NCBI GenBank assembly: GCA_964244885.1
Contig: CAXTKD010000008.1
Coordinates: 81,630-145,629 of the forward strand
Source: CAXTKD01 sp964244885
Lineage (GTDB): Bacteria > Pseudomonadota > Alphaproteobacteria > Sphingomonadales > Sphingomonadaceae
Length of the DNA stretch: 64,000 nt
Direction of reading: 5' to 3'
This document shows, piece by piece, positions 41,876 through 49,693 of the stretch; the first letter of the stretch is position 1; each line of letters begins with the position of its first letter. The translations under genes and the position numbers were made by a program. The notes under the pieces are model-generated. The model saw only the letters and a list, made by a program, of their open reading frames with translations, was not told where the DNA came from and did no database searches.

Positions 41876-42066
41876 TCGGCCGGGCGTCGCCTAGGGGGGA
41901 CGGTGAAGCCGGGCTCAGTTCCGCCGAGACGAGCGAGCCGCCGAGCGCTCTCGCGTGCAATCAATGCACGCAGCCCTTCACGCACAAGCGTCGATTTTTC
42001 TTTAACGCCGACGAGCGCCGCCGCTCGCTCTAAAAGCTCATCGTCTATTGATACCGTCGTTCGCAT
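41872..42066 (-). CDS. vapB: VapB-type ribbon-helix-helix antitoxin
   Basis: A 64-residue protein beginning MRTTVSIDDELLERAAALVGVKEKSTLVREGLRALIARESARRLARLGG, which is the ribbon-helix-helix DNA-binding fold of the type II antitoxin family usually paired with PIN toxins; the tail (TEPGFTVPPRR) would wrap the toxin. It is upstream of and overlaps vapC, as in most vapBC operons, and should autoregulate the pair. Confidence 0.88.
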   Translation of the reverse strand: MRTTVSIDDELLERAAALVGVKEKSTLVREGLRALIARESARRLARLGGTEPGFTVPPRRRPAE

Positions 42067-42116
42067 GGCAGCTCTCCTGCGGAGATAATAGCATCAGATG
42101 ATGCCGTAATCCATGC

Positions 42117-43016
42117 CTACCCGCCCACGACGAAGCAACTTCCTCCAGCCCGCGTCAGTTTCTGGCAAAGTTGCTTTGCCTCGTCTCTCGCTGCGAAGGG
42201 GCCGACTTGCAGGCGGATGACGTCCCCGCGATCAGCGTAGATCGGCGGGGCGTCGCCGATCGCGGCCTTCTGCTTCGACGGCAGCCTGGCCCAGGTGTCG
42301 CTCGCCTGAAGCCGGCTGGCGAACGCGCCGATCTGGACGCGGTAGTTGGCGGCCGGAAGCTTGGCGACAGGCTCGGGTGCGGGAGGCGCCGCGGCCGACG
42401 GTGCGGCGGCGGCGGTCACGACGGGTGGCAGCGCCGCCGCTTGCACCAGCCCCTGCACCGCGCTCGGCAGCGAGTTCACCAGCTGGTCGCCGCGCGCTTT
42501 CTCGGGCGGGGTGAGCTTCGCCAGCATCGACGCCATCGCGGGGGTCGCCTCGGCGAGCAAAAGCTTCTCGGCGCGGCGCATGTAGGCGTAGCCGAGGCTG
42601 CGGTTGGCGGCGACTCCGTCGCCGTTGAAATAGGCGACGCCCAGCGCGTATTGCGCCCGCGCTTCGTCCTGCAACGCCGCCTGCGTCAGCCAGCGCAGGC
42701 CTTCGGGCCGGGTCGCCGGCTGGGTGATCAGCGCGAGGCCGAGCTTGGCCTGCGCCGGGCCGTGGCCCTTGATCGCGGCCTTCAGGAAATAGGTCTGCGC
42801 CATCGCCGGGTCCGGCAGCACGCCGCGCCCCAGCTTGTAGGCCTGCCCCAGGTCGAACAGCGCGTCGGGGTCGCCGCGCGCCGCATAGGGCAGCCACTCG
42901 GTGACCGCCCCCTTGTAGTCGCCGGCGCGCCACTTCATCACGCCGTCCTTGACGGCGGCGAGGGCTGGCTCGGCGGCGAGAAGCGGCAGGAGCGCCGCGA
43001 GAATCCGTAACTTCAT
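42117..43016 (-). CDS. Sel1-repeat, SPOR-domain periplasmic protein
   Basis: A 299-residue protein with a signal peptide (LRILAALLPLLAAEPALAA), then Sel1/TPR-like helical repeats (ARGDPDALFDLGQAYKLGRGVLPDPAMAQTYFLKAAIKGHGPAQAKLGLAL, DEARAQYALGVAYFNGDG) to about residue 170. An Ala/Pro linker follows, then a C-terminal SPOR domain (YRVQIGAFASRLQASDTWARL, IRLQVGPFAARDEAKQLCQKL). SPOR domains bind denuded glycan strands at division sites. It is divergent from the ParA-like gene, on whose other side lies a second SPOR protein. Confidence 0.85.
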   Translation of the reverse strand: MKLRILAALLPLLAAEPALAAVKDGVMKWRAGDYKGAVTEWLPYAARGDPDALFDLGQAYKLGRGVLPDPAMAQTYFLKAAIKGHGPAQAKLGLALITQPATRPEGLRWLTQAALQDEARAQYALGVAYFNGDGVAANRSLGYAYMRRAEKLLLAEATPAMASMLAKLTPPEKARGDQLVNSLPSAVQGLVQAAALPPVVTAAAAPSAAAPPAPEPVAKLPAANYRVQIGAFASRLQASDTWARLPSKQKAAIGDAPPIYADRGDVIRLQVGPFAARDEAKQLCQKLTRAGGSCFVVGG

Positions 43017-43105
43017 TGCGAGGACGGTCTAGCAGGAGTCGCGCCCCACCGCGCGATCGCCGCCGCCCGGCGTCTCGCGCGCGGGGCGACTCATCGCAAA
43101 CGGGA

Positions 43106-43143
43106 AGAGGCCCGTCCCCGGAAACTCTCGGGGACGGGCCTCT
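43106..43143. other. perfect 14-bp stem-loop between divergent genes
   Basis: AGAGGCCCGTCCCC (43106-43119) and GGGGACGGGCCTCT (43130-43143) pair perfectly around a 10-nt loop. No T-run follows on either strand, so it is not a simple intrinsic terminator. It lies in the 312-bp interval between the Sel1-SPOR gene and the ParA-like gene. It could be a regulator site, an mRNA-stabilising hairpin, or a small-RNA end. Confidence 0.55.
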
Positions 43144-43328
43144 GACGCGCCGGCCGGCGGGCCTTACGCGGTTCGATACGCAACGCTACTCGAACAGGAA
43201 CGGATGTGGGGTGAAACGGCGATATTTCAAGATCGGAAAGTGCTTAACCCGGGTTAAGATCGCGGGTTTACGAAATCGAAAGCCGCTAGGCGCATGGTGC
43301 GATTTCAGGGCAGGGTGAAGGGCAGACG

Positions 43329-44033
43329 ATGCGGGTGCTCGCGTTGGCGTCGCAGAAGGGCGGGTCGGGAAAGACCACCTTGAGCGGCCATCTCGCCGTC
43401 GAGGCGGAGCGCGCCGGCTTCGGCCCGGTGGCCCTGATCGACATCGACCCGCAGGGGTCGCTCACCGACTGGTGGAACGAGCGCGAAGCCGATGCGCCGG
43501 CGTTCGCGCAGACCACCGTGCCGCGCCTCGCCGCCGATCTCGACAACCTGCGCGCGCAAGGCTTCAAGCTCGCCGTCATCGACACGCCGCCGGCGATCAC
43601 GCTGGCGATCCAGAGCGTCGTCGCGGTCGCCGAGCTGATCTGCATCCCGACGCGCCCGAGCCCGCACGATCTCCGCGCCGCCGGCGCCACCGTCGAGCTT
43701 TGCGAGCGCGCCGGAAAGCCGCTGGTCTTCATCGTCAACGCCGCGACGCCGCGCGCGCGCATCACAGCCGAGGCGGCGGTCGCGCTGTCGCAGCACGGCA
43801 CCGTCGCGCCGGTCACCATCCACCAGCGCACCGATTATGCCGCGAGCATGATCGACGGCCGGACGGTGATGGAGACCGACCCGACCGGCAAGTCCGCCGC
43901 CGAGGTCGCCGCGCTGTGGCGCTACGTCGCCGACCGGCTGGAGCGCAACTTCCGCCGCACCGTGTTCAACGCCCCCGGCACGATGGCCGCGCCCGCCGCG
44001 CGCGCCGGATTCGGCCGCCGGGCCGTCGCGTAA
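43329..44033 (+). CDS. ParA/MinD-type partitioning ATPase
   Basis: A 234-residue deviant-Walker ATPase: LALASQKGGSGKTTLSGHLAVEAE (signature Lys plus Walker A Lys), ALIDIDPQGSLTDWW (A'), and LAVIDTPP (Walker B). The short N-terminus with no HTH places it in the small ParA class. No ParB or parS is next to it; instead a small RHH protein follows at 12 nt. It may therefore position a protein cluster or a cell-envelope assembly, rather than DNA. Two SPOR proteins flank the locus. Confidence 0.88.
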   Translation: MRVLALASQKGGSGKTTLSGHLAVEAERAGFGPVALIDIDPQGSLTDWWNEREADAPAFAQTTVPRLAADLDNLRAQGFKLAVIDTPPAITLAIQSVVAVAELICIPTRPSPHDLRAAGATVELCERAGKPLVFIVNAATPRARITAEAAVALSQHGTVAPVTIHQRTDYAASMIDGRTVMETDPTGKSAAEVAALWRYVADRLERNFRRTVFNAPGTMAAPAARAGFGRRAVA

Positions 44034-44045
44034 AGAGAGCCAACA

Positions 44046-44420
44046 ATGCCCGAACCCCGCCCGCTCGCCGCGCTCACCGCCAGCCTGCTCGCCCGAAAGG
44101 GACAGGCGCGCCCGGCGGTACGCCCCGCCTTCATGCCGCGCGCGGTGCCGGAGCCTGCCCCAGCGGTCGTCCAGCAGCAGGCGCGGCTCGCCAGCCTCTA
44201 TCCGCCGGTCGAGCGCGAGCTCTATGCCCCGCCCGAGCGCGCGCCCGGCGAGCGCCGCGTCGCGCTGACGCTCCGGCTCGATGACGCGCGCCACCTCCAG
44301 CTGAAGCTGCTCGCCGCCCGCCGCCGCACCAGCGCCCAGGCGCTGCTCGTCGACGCGCTCGACGAGATGCTTCGCGAGGCGACCAACGACGGCTGCGTTT
44401 GTGGCCTGACCGACGCTTGA
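44046..44420 (+). CDS. ribbon-helix-helix-like partner of the ParA-type ATPase
   Basis: A 124-residue protein with a Pro/Ala-rich N-terminal 70 residues (PEPRPLAALTASLLARKGQARPAVRPAF) and a C-terminal RHH-like fold (RRVALTLRLDDARHLQLKLLAARRRTSAQALLVDALDEMLRE). Small DNA-binding or ATPase-stimulating partners of orphan ParA proteins look like this, with a basic N-terminal tail that could stimulate ATP hydrolysis. The stop overlaps the next start by one base (TGATG). Function is inferred from context. Confidence 0.65.
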   Translation: MPEPRPLAALTASLLARKGQARPAVRPAFMPRAVPEPAPAVVQQQARLASLYPPVERELYAPPERAPGERRVALTLRLDDARHLQLKLLAARRRTSAQALLVDALDEMLREATNDGCVCGLTDA

Positions 44421-45466
44421 TGCGCCGCGCGCTCCCTCTCGCGTTCCTCGCGCTCGCCGGCTGCGCCGCGCCGCGCGCGATGACGCTGGCGACTCCGCCC
44501 GCCGTCGTCGCGCCGCCCGAGGCGCCCGCCCAAGGCGGGACTTTCCTGGTCGATGAAGTGCAGGACGCGCTCGCCCGCCGCGACTCCGACGCCGCCGTCC
44601 GTCTCGCCGAGCTGGCGGTCGCCGCCGAGCCGACCGCGCCGGTCGCCCGCGCCGCGCTGGCCCGCTCCTACGTCGCGGCGGGGCGTTTCGATGCTGCGGC
44701 CGCCGCTTGGGCCGACGTGCTCGCCGTTCGCCCCGCCGACCGCGCCGCCTCGCTCGGCCGCGCGCTGGCGCTGCTCGCCGGCGGCAACCGGCCCGGCGCG
44801 ATCGCGATCCTAGACCGGCTCGATGGCCCCGCCGGCGACATCGGCCTCGCCTACGCGCTCGCCGGCGATCCGCACGGGCTTCCGATGCTCGCCGCCGCCG
44901 CCGCGGCGCCGGGCGCGACGGCAAGGGTCCGCCAGAACCTGGCGCTCGCGCACGCCCTCGCGGGCGACTGGGCACAGGCGCGCGCCGTCGCCGCCACCGA
45001 CGTTCCCGCCGCGCTGCTGCCGTCTCGCCTCTCCGACTGGGCGCGCCTCGCCGGCGCGCCGCCGGCCCGCCGCGTCGCCATCCTGCTCGGCGTGACGCCC
45101 GCGGGTGTCGACTTCGGCCGCCCGCCGACGCTGGCGACGCCCAGGCCGCGCGTCATCACGCTCCCGGTCCCCGCGCTGCCCAAGCCCCGGACGGTGTCCT
45201 ACAGCCCGCCCGAGGCCGCGCGCCCGCTCGGCTGGCTGGTCCAGCTCGGCGCCTATGCGTCGTCGAAGGAGCGCGAAGCGGCCTGGGCGTCGCTCGAAGG
45301 CCAGCCGGCGCTCAAGGGCCATGCGCCCGTTCTCGACGCCAAGCAGCCGTGGCATCGCCTCTCGCTGTCTGGCTTCCCGAACAGGTTGCAGGCGAAGCGC
45401 CTGTGCCTTCGGCTGAAGCAGGCCGGCACCGACTGCTTCGTCAGGCTCGACGCACCGAGCGTCTAG
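44420..45466 (+). CDS. TPR-like lipoprotein with C-terminal SPOR domain
   Basis: A 348-residue protein beginning MRRALPLAFLALAGCAAPRA, a lipoprotein signal with lipobox LALAGC. TPR-type Ala-rich helices follow (VQDALARRDSDAAVRLAELAVAAEPTAPVARAALARSYVAAGRFDAAAAAWADVLAVRP). A C-terminal SPOR domain ends the chain (WLVQLGAYASSKEREAAWASL, HRLSLSGFPNRLQAKRLCLRLKQAG). It is anchored to the outer membrane and probably binds septal peptidoglycan. It is the third gene of the ParA-RHH operon. Its end overlaps the convergent dihydroorotase-like gene by 4 bases. Confidence 0.83.
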   Translation: MRRALPLAFLALAGCAAPRAMTLATPPAVVAPPEAPAQGGTFLVDEVQDALARRDSDAAVRLAELAVAAEPTAPVARAALARSYVAAGRFDAAAAAWADVLAVRPADRAASLGRALALLAGGNRPGAIAILDRLDGPAGDIGLAYALAGDPHGLPMLAAAAAAPGATARVRQNLALAHALAGDWAQARAVAATDVPAALLPSRLSDWARLAGAPPARRVAILLGVTPAGVDFGRPPTLATPRPRVITLPVPALPKPRTVSYSPPEAARPLGWLVQLGAYASSKEREAAWASLEGQPALKGHAPVLDAKQPWHRLSLSGFPNRLQAKRLCLRLKQAGTDCFVRLDAPSV

Positions 45467-46671
45467 CGGTCGAAGATCACCTCGCCGCCCTTCACCGTCA
45501 TCAGCACCCTGCCCTGAACCGGCAGGCCGTCGAACGGCGTGTTGCCCATCAGGTCGGCGTCGACCCGCCAGGGCGCGTCGGGATCGAACAGCACGAGGTC
45601 GGCCGGCTCGCCAGGGGCGAGGGTCCCGCCGGGCAGGCCGAAGAGGGCGGCCGGGATGCTGGTCATCGTCGCCAGCACCTGCGGCAAGGCCAGCCGCGCG
45701 TCCCGCACCAGGCTGAGCGCCAGCGCCAGCAGCGTCTCCGCCCCCGCCATGCCCGGTTCGGCGTCGGCGAAGGGGAGGCGCTTTTCTTCCTGCGTGCGCG
45801 GGTCGTGGCCGGAGGCGATGATGTCGATCGTGCCGTCGGCGAGGCCGTCCAGCACCGCGCGCCGGTCCTCGTCGGAGCGCAGCGGCGGCGACAGGCGGGC
45901 GAAGCTCCGGTAGCCGGTGACCGCATTGTCGGCGAGCAGCATGTGCGCCGGCGTGACGCCGCAAGTGACGTGGACTCCGCGCGCCTTGGCGTCGCGGACC
46001 AGCGCCACGCTCTCGGCGGTGGTGACCTGGCGGATATGAAGCCGCGCGCCGGTCGCCTCGGCAAGCCGCAGGTCGCGCGCCACCGCGAGCGCTTCTGCGA
46101 ACGCCGGCGCGGCGGCCAGGCCGAGGCGAGCCGCGGTCTCGCCATCGGTGGCCACCGCGTTCTCGCTGAGCGTCGCGTCCTCGCCATGGGTGACCACCAC
46201 GAGCCCGAAGGCGGGCGCGTATTGCAGCAGGCGATACATCACCCCAGCCGAGCCGATCCCGGCGCGCCCCGTGGCGACCCCGACCGCGCCGGCCTCGGCC
46301 ATCAATCCGATCTCGGCAAGCTCCCGGCCTTCCAGGGCCCGCGTCGCCGCCGCCCAGGGATGGACCCAGATGTCGGGCTTGCCCGCCTGGACCGCGCGCT
46401 CGATCAGCGCCGGGGCGTCGAGCGCAGGCGACTGGTCGGGCATCAGGCAGACGCGAGTGATCCCGCCCGCCGCGCAGGCGGCGCGATCGACGTGGAAGGC
46501 GCCGGCATCGATCAGACCGGGGGCCAGCACCTTGCCTCGGCAATCGACGACCCGCGCATGCTCGCCTGCGTCCTTGACGATCACGCGATCGCGGACGTGA
46601 AGCTCGCCGATCTCGTCGCGCCCCGTCGCCGGGTCGACGATCCGCGCGTTCCAGAAGCGCAGGCTCACCAT
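45463..46671 (-). CDS. pyrC: dihydroorotase-like protein without the metal-binding HxH motif
   Basis: The 402-residue protein has the amidohydrolase TIM barrel and the flanking beta-sandwich ends of type-I dihydroorotase (LRFWNARIVDPATGRDEIGEL, GKVLAPGLIDAG, ITRVCLMPDQSPALD, LSPPLRSDEDRRAVLDGLADGTIDIIASGHDPRTQEEKRLPFADAEPGMAGAETLLALAL, LAPGEPADLVLFDPD). The DxHxHxR motif that holds the zinc pair after PGLID is replaced by AGAFHVD. It should therefore be catalytically dead, like the PyrC-prime subunits that only support PyrB. It overlaps pyrB by 7 nt. A true dihydroorotase should exist elsewhere in the genome. Confidence 0.88.
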   Translation of the reverse strand: MVSLRFWNARIVDPATGRDEIGELHVRDRVIVKDAGEHARVVDCRGKVLAPGLIDAGAFHVDRAACAAGGITRVCLMPDQSPALDAPALIERAVQAGKPDIWVHPWAAATRALEGRELAEIGLMAEAGAVGVATGRAGIGSAGVMYRLLQYAPAFGLVVVTHGEDATLSENAVATDGETAARLGLAAAPAFAEALAVARDLRLAEATGARLHIRQVTTAESVALVRDAKARGVHVTCGVTPAHMLLADNAVTGYRSFARLSPPLRSDEDRRAVLDGLADGTIDIIASGHDPRTQEEKRLPFADAEPGMAGAETLLALALSLVRDARLALPQVLATMTSIPAALFGLPGGTLAPGEPADLVLFDPDAPWRVDADLMGNTPFDGLPVQGRVLMTVKGGEVIFDR

Positions 46672-47651
46672 CCTTCGATCCCCCGGCGCTTGCGGGTCAG
46701 GACATCGAGGCAGGCCATGCGGACAGCGACCCCCATCTCGACCTGCTCGCCGATCGCCGAACGGTGGATGTCGTCGGCAACCGCGGTGTCGATCTCGACT
46801 CCGCGGTTCATTGGCCCCGGGTGCATGACCAGCACATCAGGCTTCGCCGCCTTCAGGCGCTCGGCTGTGAGGCCGTAGAAATGGAAATATTCGCGCGGGG
46901 AGGGGACGTAGGCGCCGCTCATCCGCTCGCGCTGGAGGCGGAGCATCATCACCACGTCGGCGCCGTCGAGCCCGGCGTCCATGGTCGTGTACGGCTGAAT
47001 CCGCAGCCGTTCGAGCCCTGCGGGCAGCAGCGTCGGCGGAGCGACGGCGCGGACGTTGGCGCCGAGCGCCGACAGCAGGTGGAAGTTCGATCGCGCCACC
47101 CGCGAATGCAGCACGTCGCCGCAGATCGCGACGGTCAGCCCCTCGATCCGGCCCTTCCTGCGGCGGATGGTCAGCGCGTCGAGCAGCGCTTGGGTCGGGT
47201 GCTCGTGGCGGCCGTCTCCGGCGTTCAGCACCGCGCAGCCGACCTTCTCGGCGATCAGCCCGACCGCGCCCGACTGGTCGTGGCGGATGACGATGACGTC
47301 GGGGCGCATCGCGTCGAGCGTCAGCGCGGTGTCGAGCAGCGTCTCGCCCTTCTTCATCGAGGACGCGGCGACCGTCATGTTGACGACATCGGCGCCGAGG
47401 CGCTTGCCGGCGATCTCGAACGACAGCAGCGTCCGCGTCGAAGCCTCGAAAAAGGCGTTGATCTGGGTGAGGCCGCCCAATCGCCCGTCGCGCCGGTCGC
47501 CCGCGCGGTTGAAGCCGACCCAGCCCTCCGCTTCGTCGAGCAGGAAGCCGATCTCCCAGGGCTTCAGGCCCTCGATCGCCAGCAGGTGCTTGTGCGGGAA
47601 CGGGTGGACGCCGGGCGGCAGCGGTGTCGGCTGGAACGCGGAGTCAGGCAT
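46665..47651 (-). CDS. pyrB: aspartate carbamoyltransferase catalytic chain
   Basis: The 328-residue protein has the carbamoyl-phosphate motif FFEASTRTLLSFEIAGKRLGADV, HDQSGAVGLIAEKVGCAVLNAGDGRHEHPTQALLDALT (active-site HPTQ), ICGDVLHSRVARSNFHLLSALG, and VLVMHPGPMNRGVEID. It makes carbamoyl-aspartate in pyrimidine synthesis. No regulatory pyrI is present, which fits the class of ATCase that associates with an active or inactive dihydroorotase. ATG 47651 matches the family start. It is the first gene of the pyrB-pyrC' pair. Confidence 0.95.
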   Translation of the reverse strand: MPDSAFQPTPLPPGVHPFPHKHLLAIEGLKPWEIGFLLDEAEGWVGFNRAGDRRDGRLGGLTQINAFFEASTRTLLSFEIAGKRLGADVVNMTVAASSMKKGETLLDTALTLDAMRPDVIVIRHDQSGAVGLIAEKVGCAVLNAGDGRHEHPTQALLDALTIRRRKGRIEGLTVAICGDVLHSRVARSNFHLLSALGANVRAVAPPTLLPAGLERLRIQPYTTMDAGLDGADVVMMLRLQRERMSGAYVPSPREYFHFYGLTAERLKAAKPDVLVMHPGPMNRGVEIDTAVADDIHRSAIGEQVEMGVAVRMACLDVLTRKRRGIEGW

Positions 47652-47781
47652 TAAAGCGGCTGTCTAACGCGCCGCGAGGACGGCGTCGACTCTTCTCAAA
47701 TGACTCCGGGATGAGGAAGTTTTTCGAGCGGGAACGCAGGACGGTCGCCACCGTTACGCCTTCGCAACTCAGGAGCATCTC

Positions 47782-48027
47782 ATGTCCGACGGAATTCCGG
47801 CGATCTTCACCGGCGAGCATAACCTGTCGATGAAGGAGCGGGCGCTGTCGGTGGTGCTCGGCCTCGGTCTTGCCGGCACGGCCATAAAGCCGCATCCCAA
47901 CCCGCTGTGGAACCTCGTCGGCCTGCTCGGCGGCGGCTATCTTGCGCTTCGCGGCGCGACGGGCCATTGCCCGATCAAGGCGGCAATTTCCGGCGCTCCG
48001 GAGGCGCCGCCGGTCACGATCCAGTAA
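47782..48027 (+). CDS. DUF2892 (YgaP-like) small membrane protein
   Basis: An 81-residue protein with two hydrophobic stretches (ALSVVLGLGLAGTAI and WNLVGLLGGGYLALRGATGHCPI) and the GxGHCP ending typical of the YgaP-type DUF2892 inner-membrane domain. Its function is unknown. It begins a short run of three rightward genes with a 10-nt gap to the next. Confidence 0.78.
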   Translation: MSDGIPAIFTGEHNLSMKERALSVVLGLGLAGTAIKPHPNPLWNLVGLLGGGYLALRGATGHCPIKAAISGAPEAPPVTIQ

Positions 48028-48037
48028 GGACAGGCCC

Positions 48038-48175
48038 ATGCGCATCGCCATTGCCGCCGCCGCAACCCTCGCCGCCGCGACAACCGCCGGCGCGCAGATG
48101 CCGAAATTCACGATGCCGAGCGCCGATCCGGCGGCGGCCAAGATCACGGTCGGCGCGGCGTTCGAGCAGAAATAG
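48038..48175 (+). CDS. small secreted peptide
   Basis: A 45-residue product: MRIAIAAAATLAAATTAGAQ is a signal peptide, followed by MPKFTMPSADPAAAKITVGAAFEQK. AAGGA lies 8 nt before ATG 48038. No family is recognised. Its position between the DUF2892 and GNAT genes (10-nt and 2-nt gaps) suggests co-expression. It may be a truncated or very short periplasmic protein. Confidence 0.55.
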   Translation: MRIAIAAAATLAAATTAGAQMPKFTMPSADPAAAKITVGAAFEQK

Positions 48176-48177
48176 CC

Positions 48178-48639
48178 ATGGACGTTCTCGTCGAACAGCT
48201 CGGCCCCGACGGGCGGGCGCTGGCCCAGGGTCCGCCGGCCGATTTGCGCGGGCTGCTCGATCGAGGTGAGGCGCTGCACCGGGCGTTTCGTCCGGATATC
48301 GGCGCCGACTATTCCGGCTATCTGGAGCTGATGTTCGGCGAGGGCGCGCGGCTCGCCCAGCTCGTCGACGATAGCGAGGTGCGGGCGCTGGCGGTCTGGC
48401 GGCGCTTCCACACCACCCATGCGGGGCACAGGCTGCATGTCGACGATCTTGTGACCGACGCGCGCCAACGCTCGAGAGGCTATGGCCGCACGATGATCGG
48501 CTGGCTGGAGGCGAAGGCGCGGGCGCTCGGCTGCGACGGGCTCAGCCTCGATTCGGGCACCCAGCGCAAGGACGCGCACCGCTTTTACCTGCGCGAGCGG
48601 TTCGACATCGCCGCCTTCCACTTCGTGAAGACGCTCTAG
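48178..48639 (+). CDS. GNAT family N-acetyltransferase
   Basis: The 153-residue protein has the GNAT core: VRALAVWRRFHTTHAGHRLHVDDLVTDARQRSRGYGRTMIGWLEAKARALGCDGLSLDSGTQRKDAHRFYLRERFDIAAFHFVK, with the acetyl-CoA pyrophosphate loop at QRSRGYG. The acceptor is unknown. The closest appearance is of small amine or antibiotic-type acetyltransferases. It starts 2 nt after the small-peptide stop. An IS5-type remnant follows directly. Confidence 0.85.
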   Translation: MDVLVEQLGPDGRALAQGPPADLRGLLDRGEALHRAFRPDIGADYSGYLELMFGEGARLAQLVDDSEVRALAVWRRFHTTHAGHRLHVDDLVTDARQRSRGYGRTMIGWLEAKARALGCDGLSLDSGTQRKDAHRFYLRERFDIAAFHFVKTL

Positions 48640-48640
48640 G

Positions 48641-48848
48641 TGATGCGGACAGTTGCCGTAGCCACAGGATGATGGCGGCGAGGTAACGGTTCCGAGGGTT
48701 TTTCTCGAAGCGCGTGGCGATACGGCGGAACTGCTTGAGCTTGGAGGAGCAGCACTCGACGAGATGGCGCTGGGCGTAGAGTTGCTTGTCGAGGCGGTGC
48801 TTGAACGTTCGCGACGGGTTGTTGGGGATGACGATGCGGCCGCGATGT
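48641..48848 (-). pseudogene. C-terminal fragment of an IS5-family transposase
   Basis: On the minus strand the frame reads GRIVIPNNPSRTFKHRLDKQLYAQRHLVECCSSKLKQFRRIATRFEKNPRNRYLAAIILWLRQL, the last 65 residues of IS5-type (IS427/IS1031-like) transposases, including the Glu-containing helix that completes the DDE site. The rest of the element is missing. It has cut into the KaiC-like gene beside it. Confidence 0.8.
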
Positions 48849-48855
48849 TGAAGTC

Positions 48856-49076
48856 GCGCCGATGTTCCTTGGCGGCAAGGCGCGGATAGACGTGCAGGGC
48901 CGCCACGCTCGCCGGTCTCCCCCTCCTCGGCGCCGGCAAGCAGATAGCTCAGCGCGAGCGTCGTCTTGCCTTGGGCCCGGCGTGCCCTCGACCAGATAGA
49001 GGTGATTGCGCGCGAGGCCGCCGCTCAGGACATCGTCGAGGCCCCGCGTGCCGGTGGCCGCCATCGTCTGTGTCAT
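48856..49076 (-). pseudogene. N-terminal fragment of a KaiC-like/RecA-fold ATPase, frameshifted
   Basis: Starting at ATG 49076 the frame reads MTQTMAATGTRGLDDVLSGGLARNHLYLVEGTPG, the N-terminus of KaiC-family (circadian-clock-like) signalling ATPases. The Walker A that should follow as G-K-T-T is preceded by one extra base, so the frame is lost at about 48975; the correct sequence KTTLALSYLLAGAEEGE continues in another frame. After ~75 codons it runs into the IS5 remnant. It is broken twice and has no function left. Confidence 0.75.
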
Positions 49077-49179
49077 CGTGCCGCTGTGCATCCTCGATTG
49101 TTACGGCGCTCAAACGCACCTCAAGGAAAAGCGTCGCAAGACTCTTTTCGTGTCGGGAAAGCGGGATTAGCCTCCGCAA

Positions 49180-49590
49180 ATGGCGCGGGTTCTTCTCTAC
49201 GGCGTGCTGCTCGCGGCGGGGGCGCTGGCCTTGCAATGGCTCGATTATATGCGGCTGGCGCGGGCGCACGCCGGCGACCTGTATGTCGGGTTGATCGCGG
49301 GCGGATTCCTGGCGCTGGGGCTGTGGCTCGGCGCGCGCCTGTGGGGCGCTCGGGAGGCGGTGGCGTTCGACGGCAATCCCAAGGCGCAGGCGGCGCTTGG
49401 GATCAGCGCGCGCGAGATGGCGGTGCTGCGCGAGATCGCTGCGGGGCGCTCCAACAAGGAGATCGCGGCGGCGCTCCATGTGTCGCCCAACACGGTCAAG
49501 ACGCACGTCGCGCGGCTGTTCGAGAAACTGGAGGCGAAGCGGCGGACCGATGCGATCAACCGGGCGCGCGAGCTTGGGATCGTTCGCTAG
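49180..49590 (+). CDS. LuxR-type HTH regulator with N-terminal membrane segments
   Basis: A 136-residue protein with two N-terminal hydrophobic helices (about 3-21 and 36-55: LLYGVLLAAGALALQWLDY, GLIAGGFLALGLWLGARLW) and a C-terminal LuxR-type helix-turn-helix (ISAREMAVLREIAAGRSNKEIAAALHVSPNTVKTHVARLFEKLEAKRRTDAINRARELGI). It has no receiver domain, so it is a membrane-tethered transcription factor. A DUF4199 membrane protein follows 103 nt later; the two occur together in several sphingomonads and may sense membrane state. Confidence 0.87.
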   Translation: MARVLLYGVLLAAGALALQWLDYMRLARAHAGDLYVGLIAGGFLALGLWLGARLWGAREAVAFDGNPKAQAALGISAREMAVLREIAAGRSNKEIAAALHVSPNTVKTHVARLFEKLEAKRRTDAINRARELGIVR

Positions 49591-49693
49591 AAAGATTCCG
49601 GGTGATTTCGCGCAAATCACCCTTTCGGGCCATTGCCTTCGCGATCTTTGCGGCGCGTGATGGCGGCTCGGGCTGAACGAGGGAGGGGTTTCG

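Noticed and set aside
43305..44975. Long leftward open frame across the ParA locus
   Set aside because: Arg/Ala/Gly repeats only; antisense to three convincing rightward genes.
47644..48939. Leftward 431-codon frame opposite the DUF2892, small-peptide and GNAT genes
   Set aside because: Contains pieces of the IS5 and KaiC remnants in a wrong frame, and otherwise is antisense to better genes.
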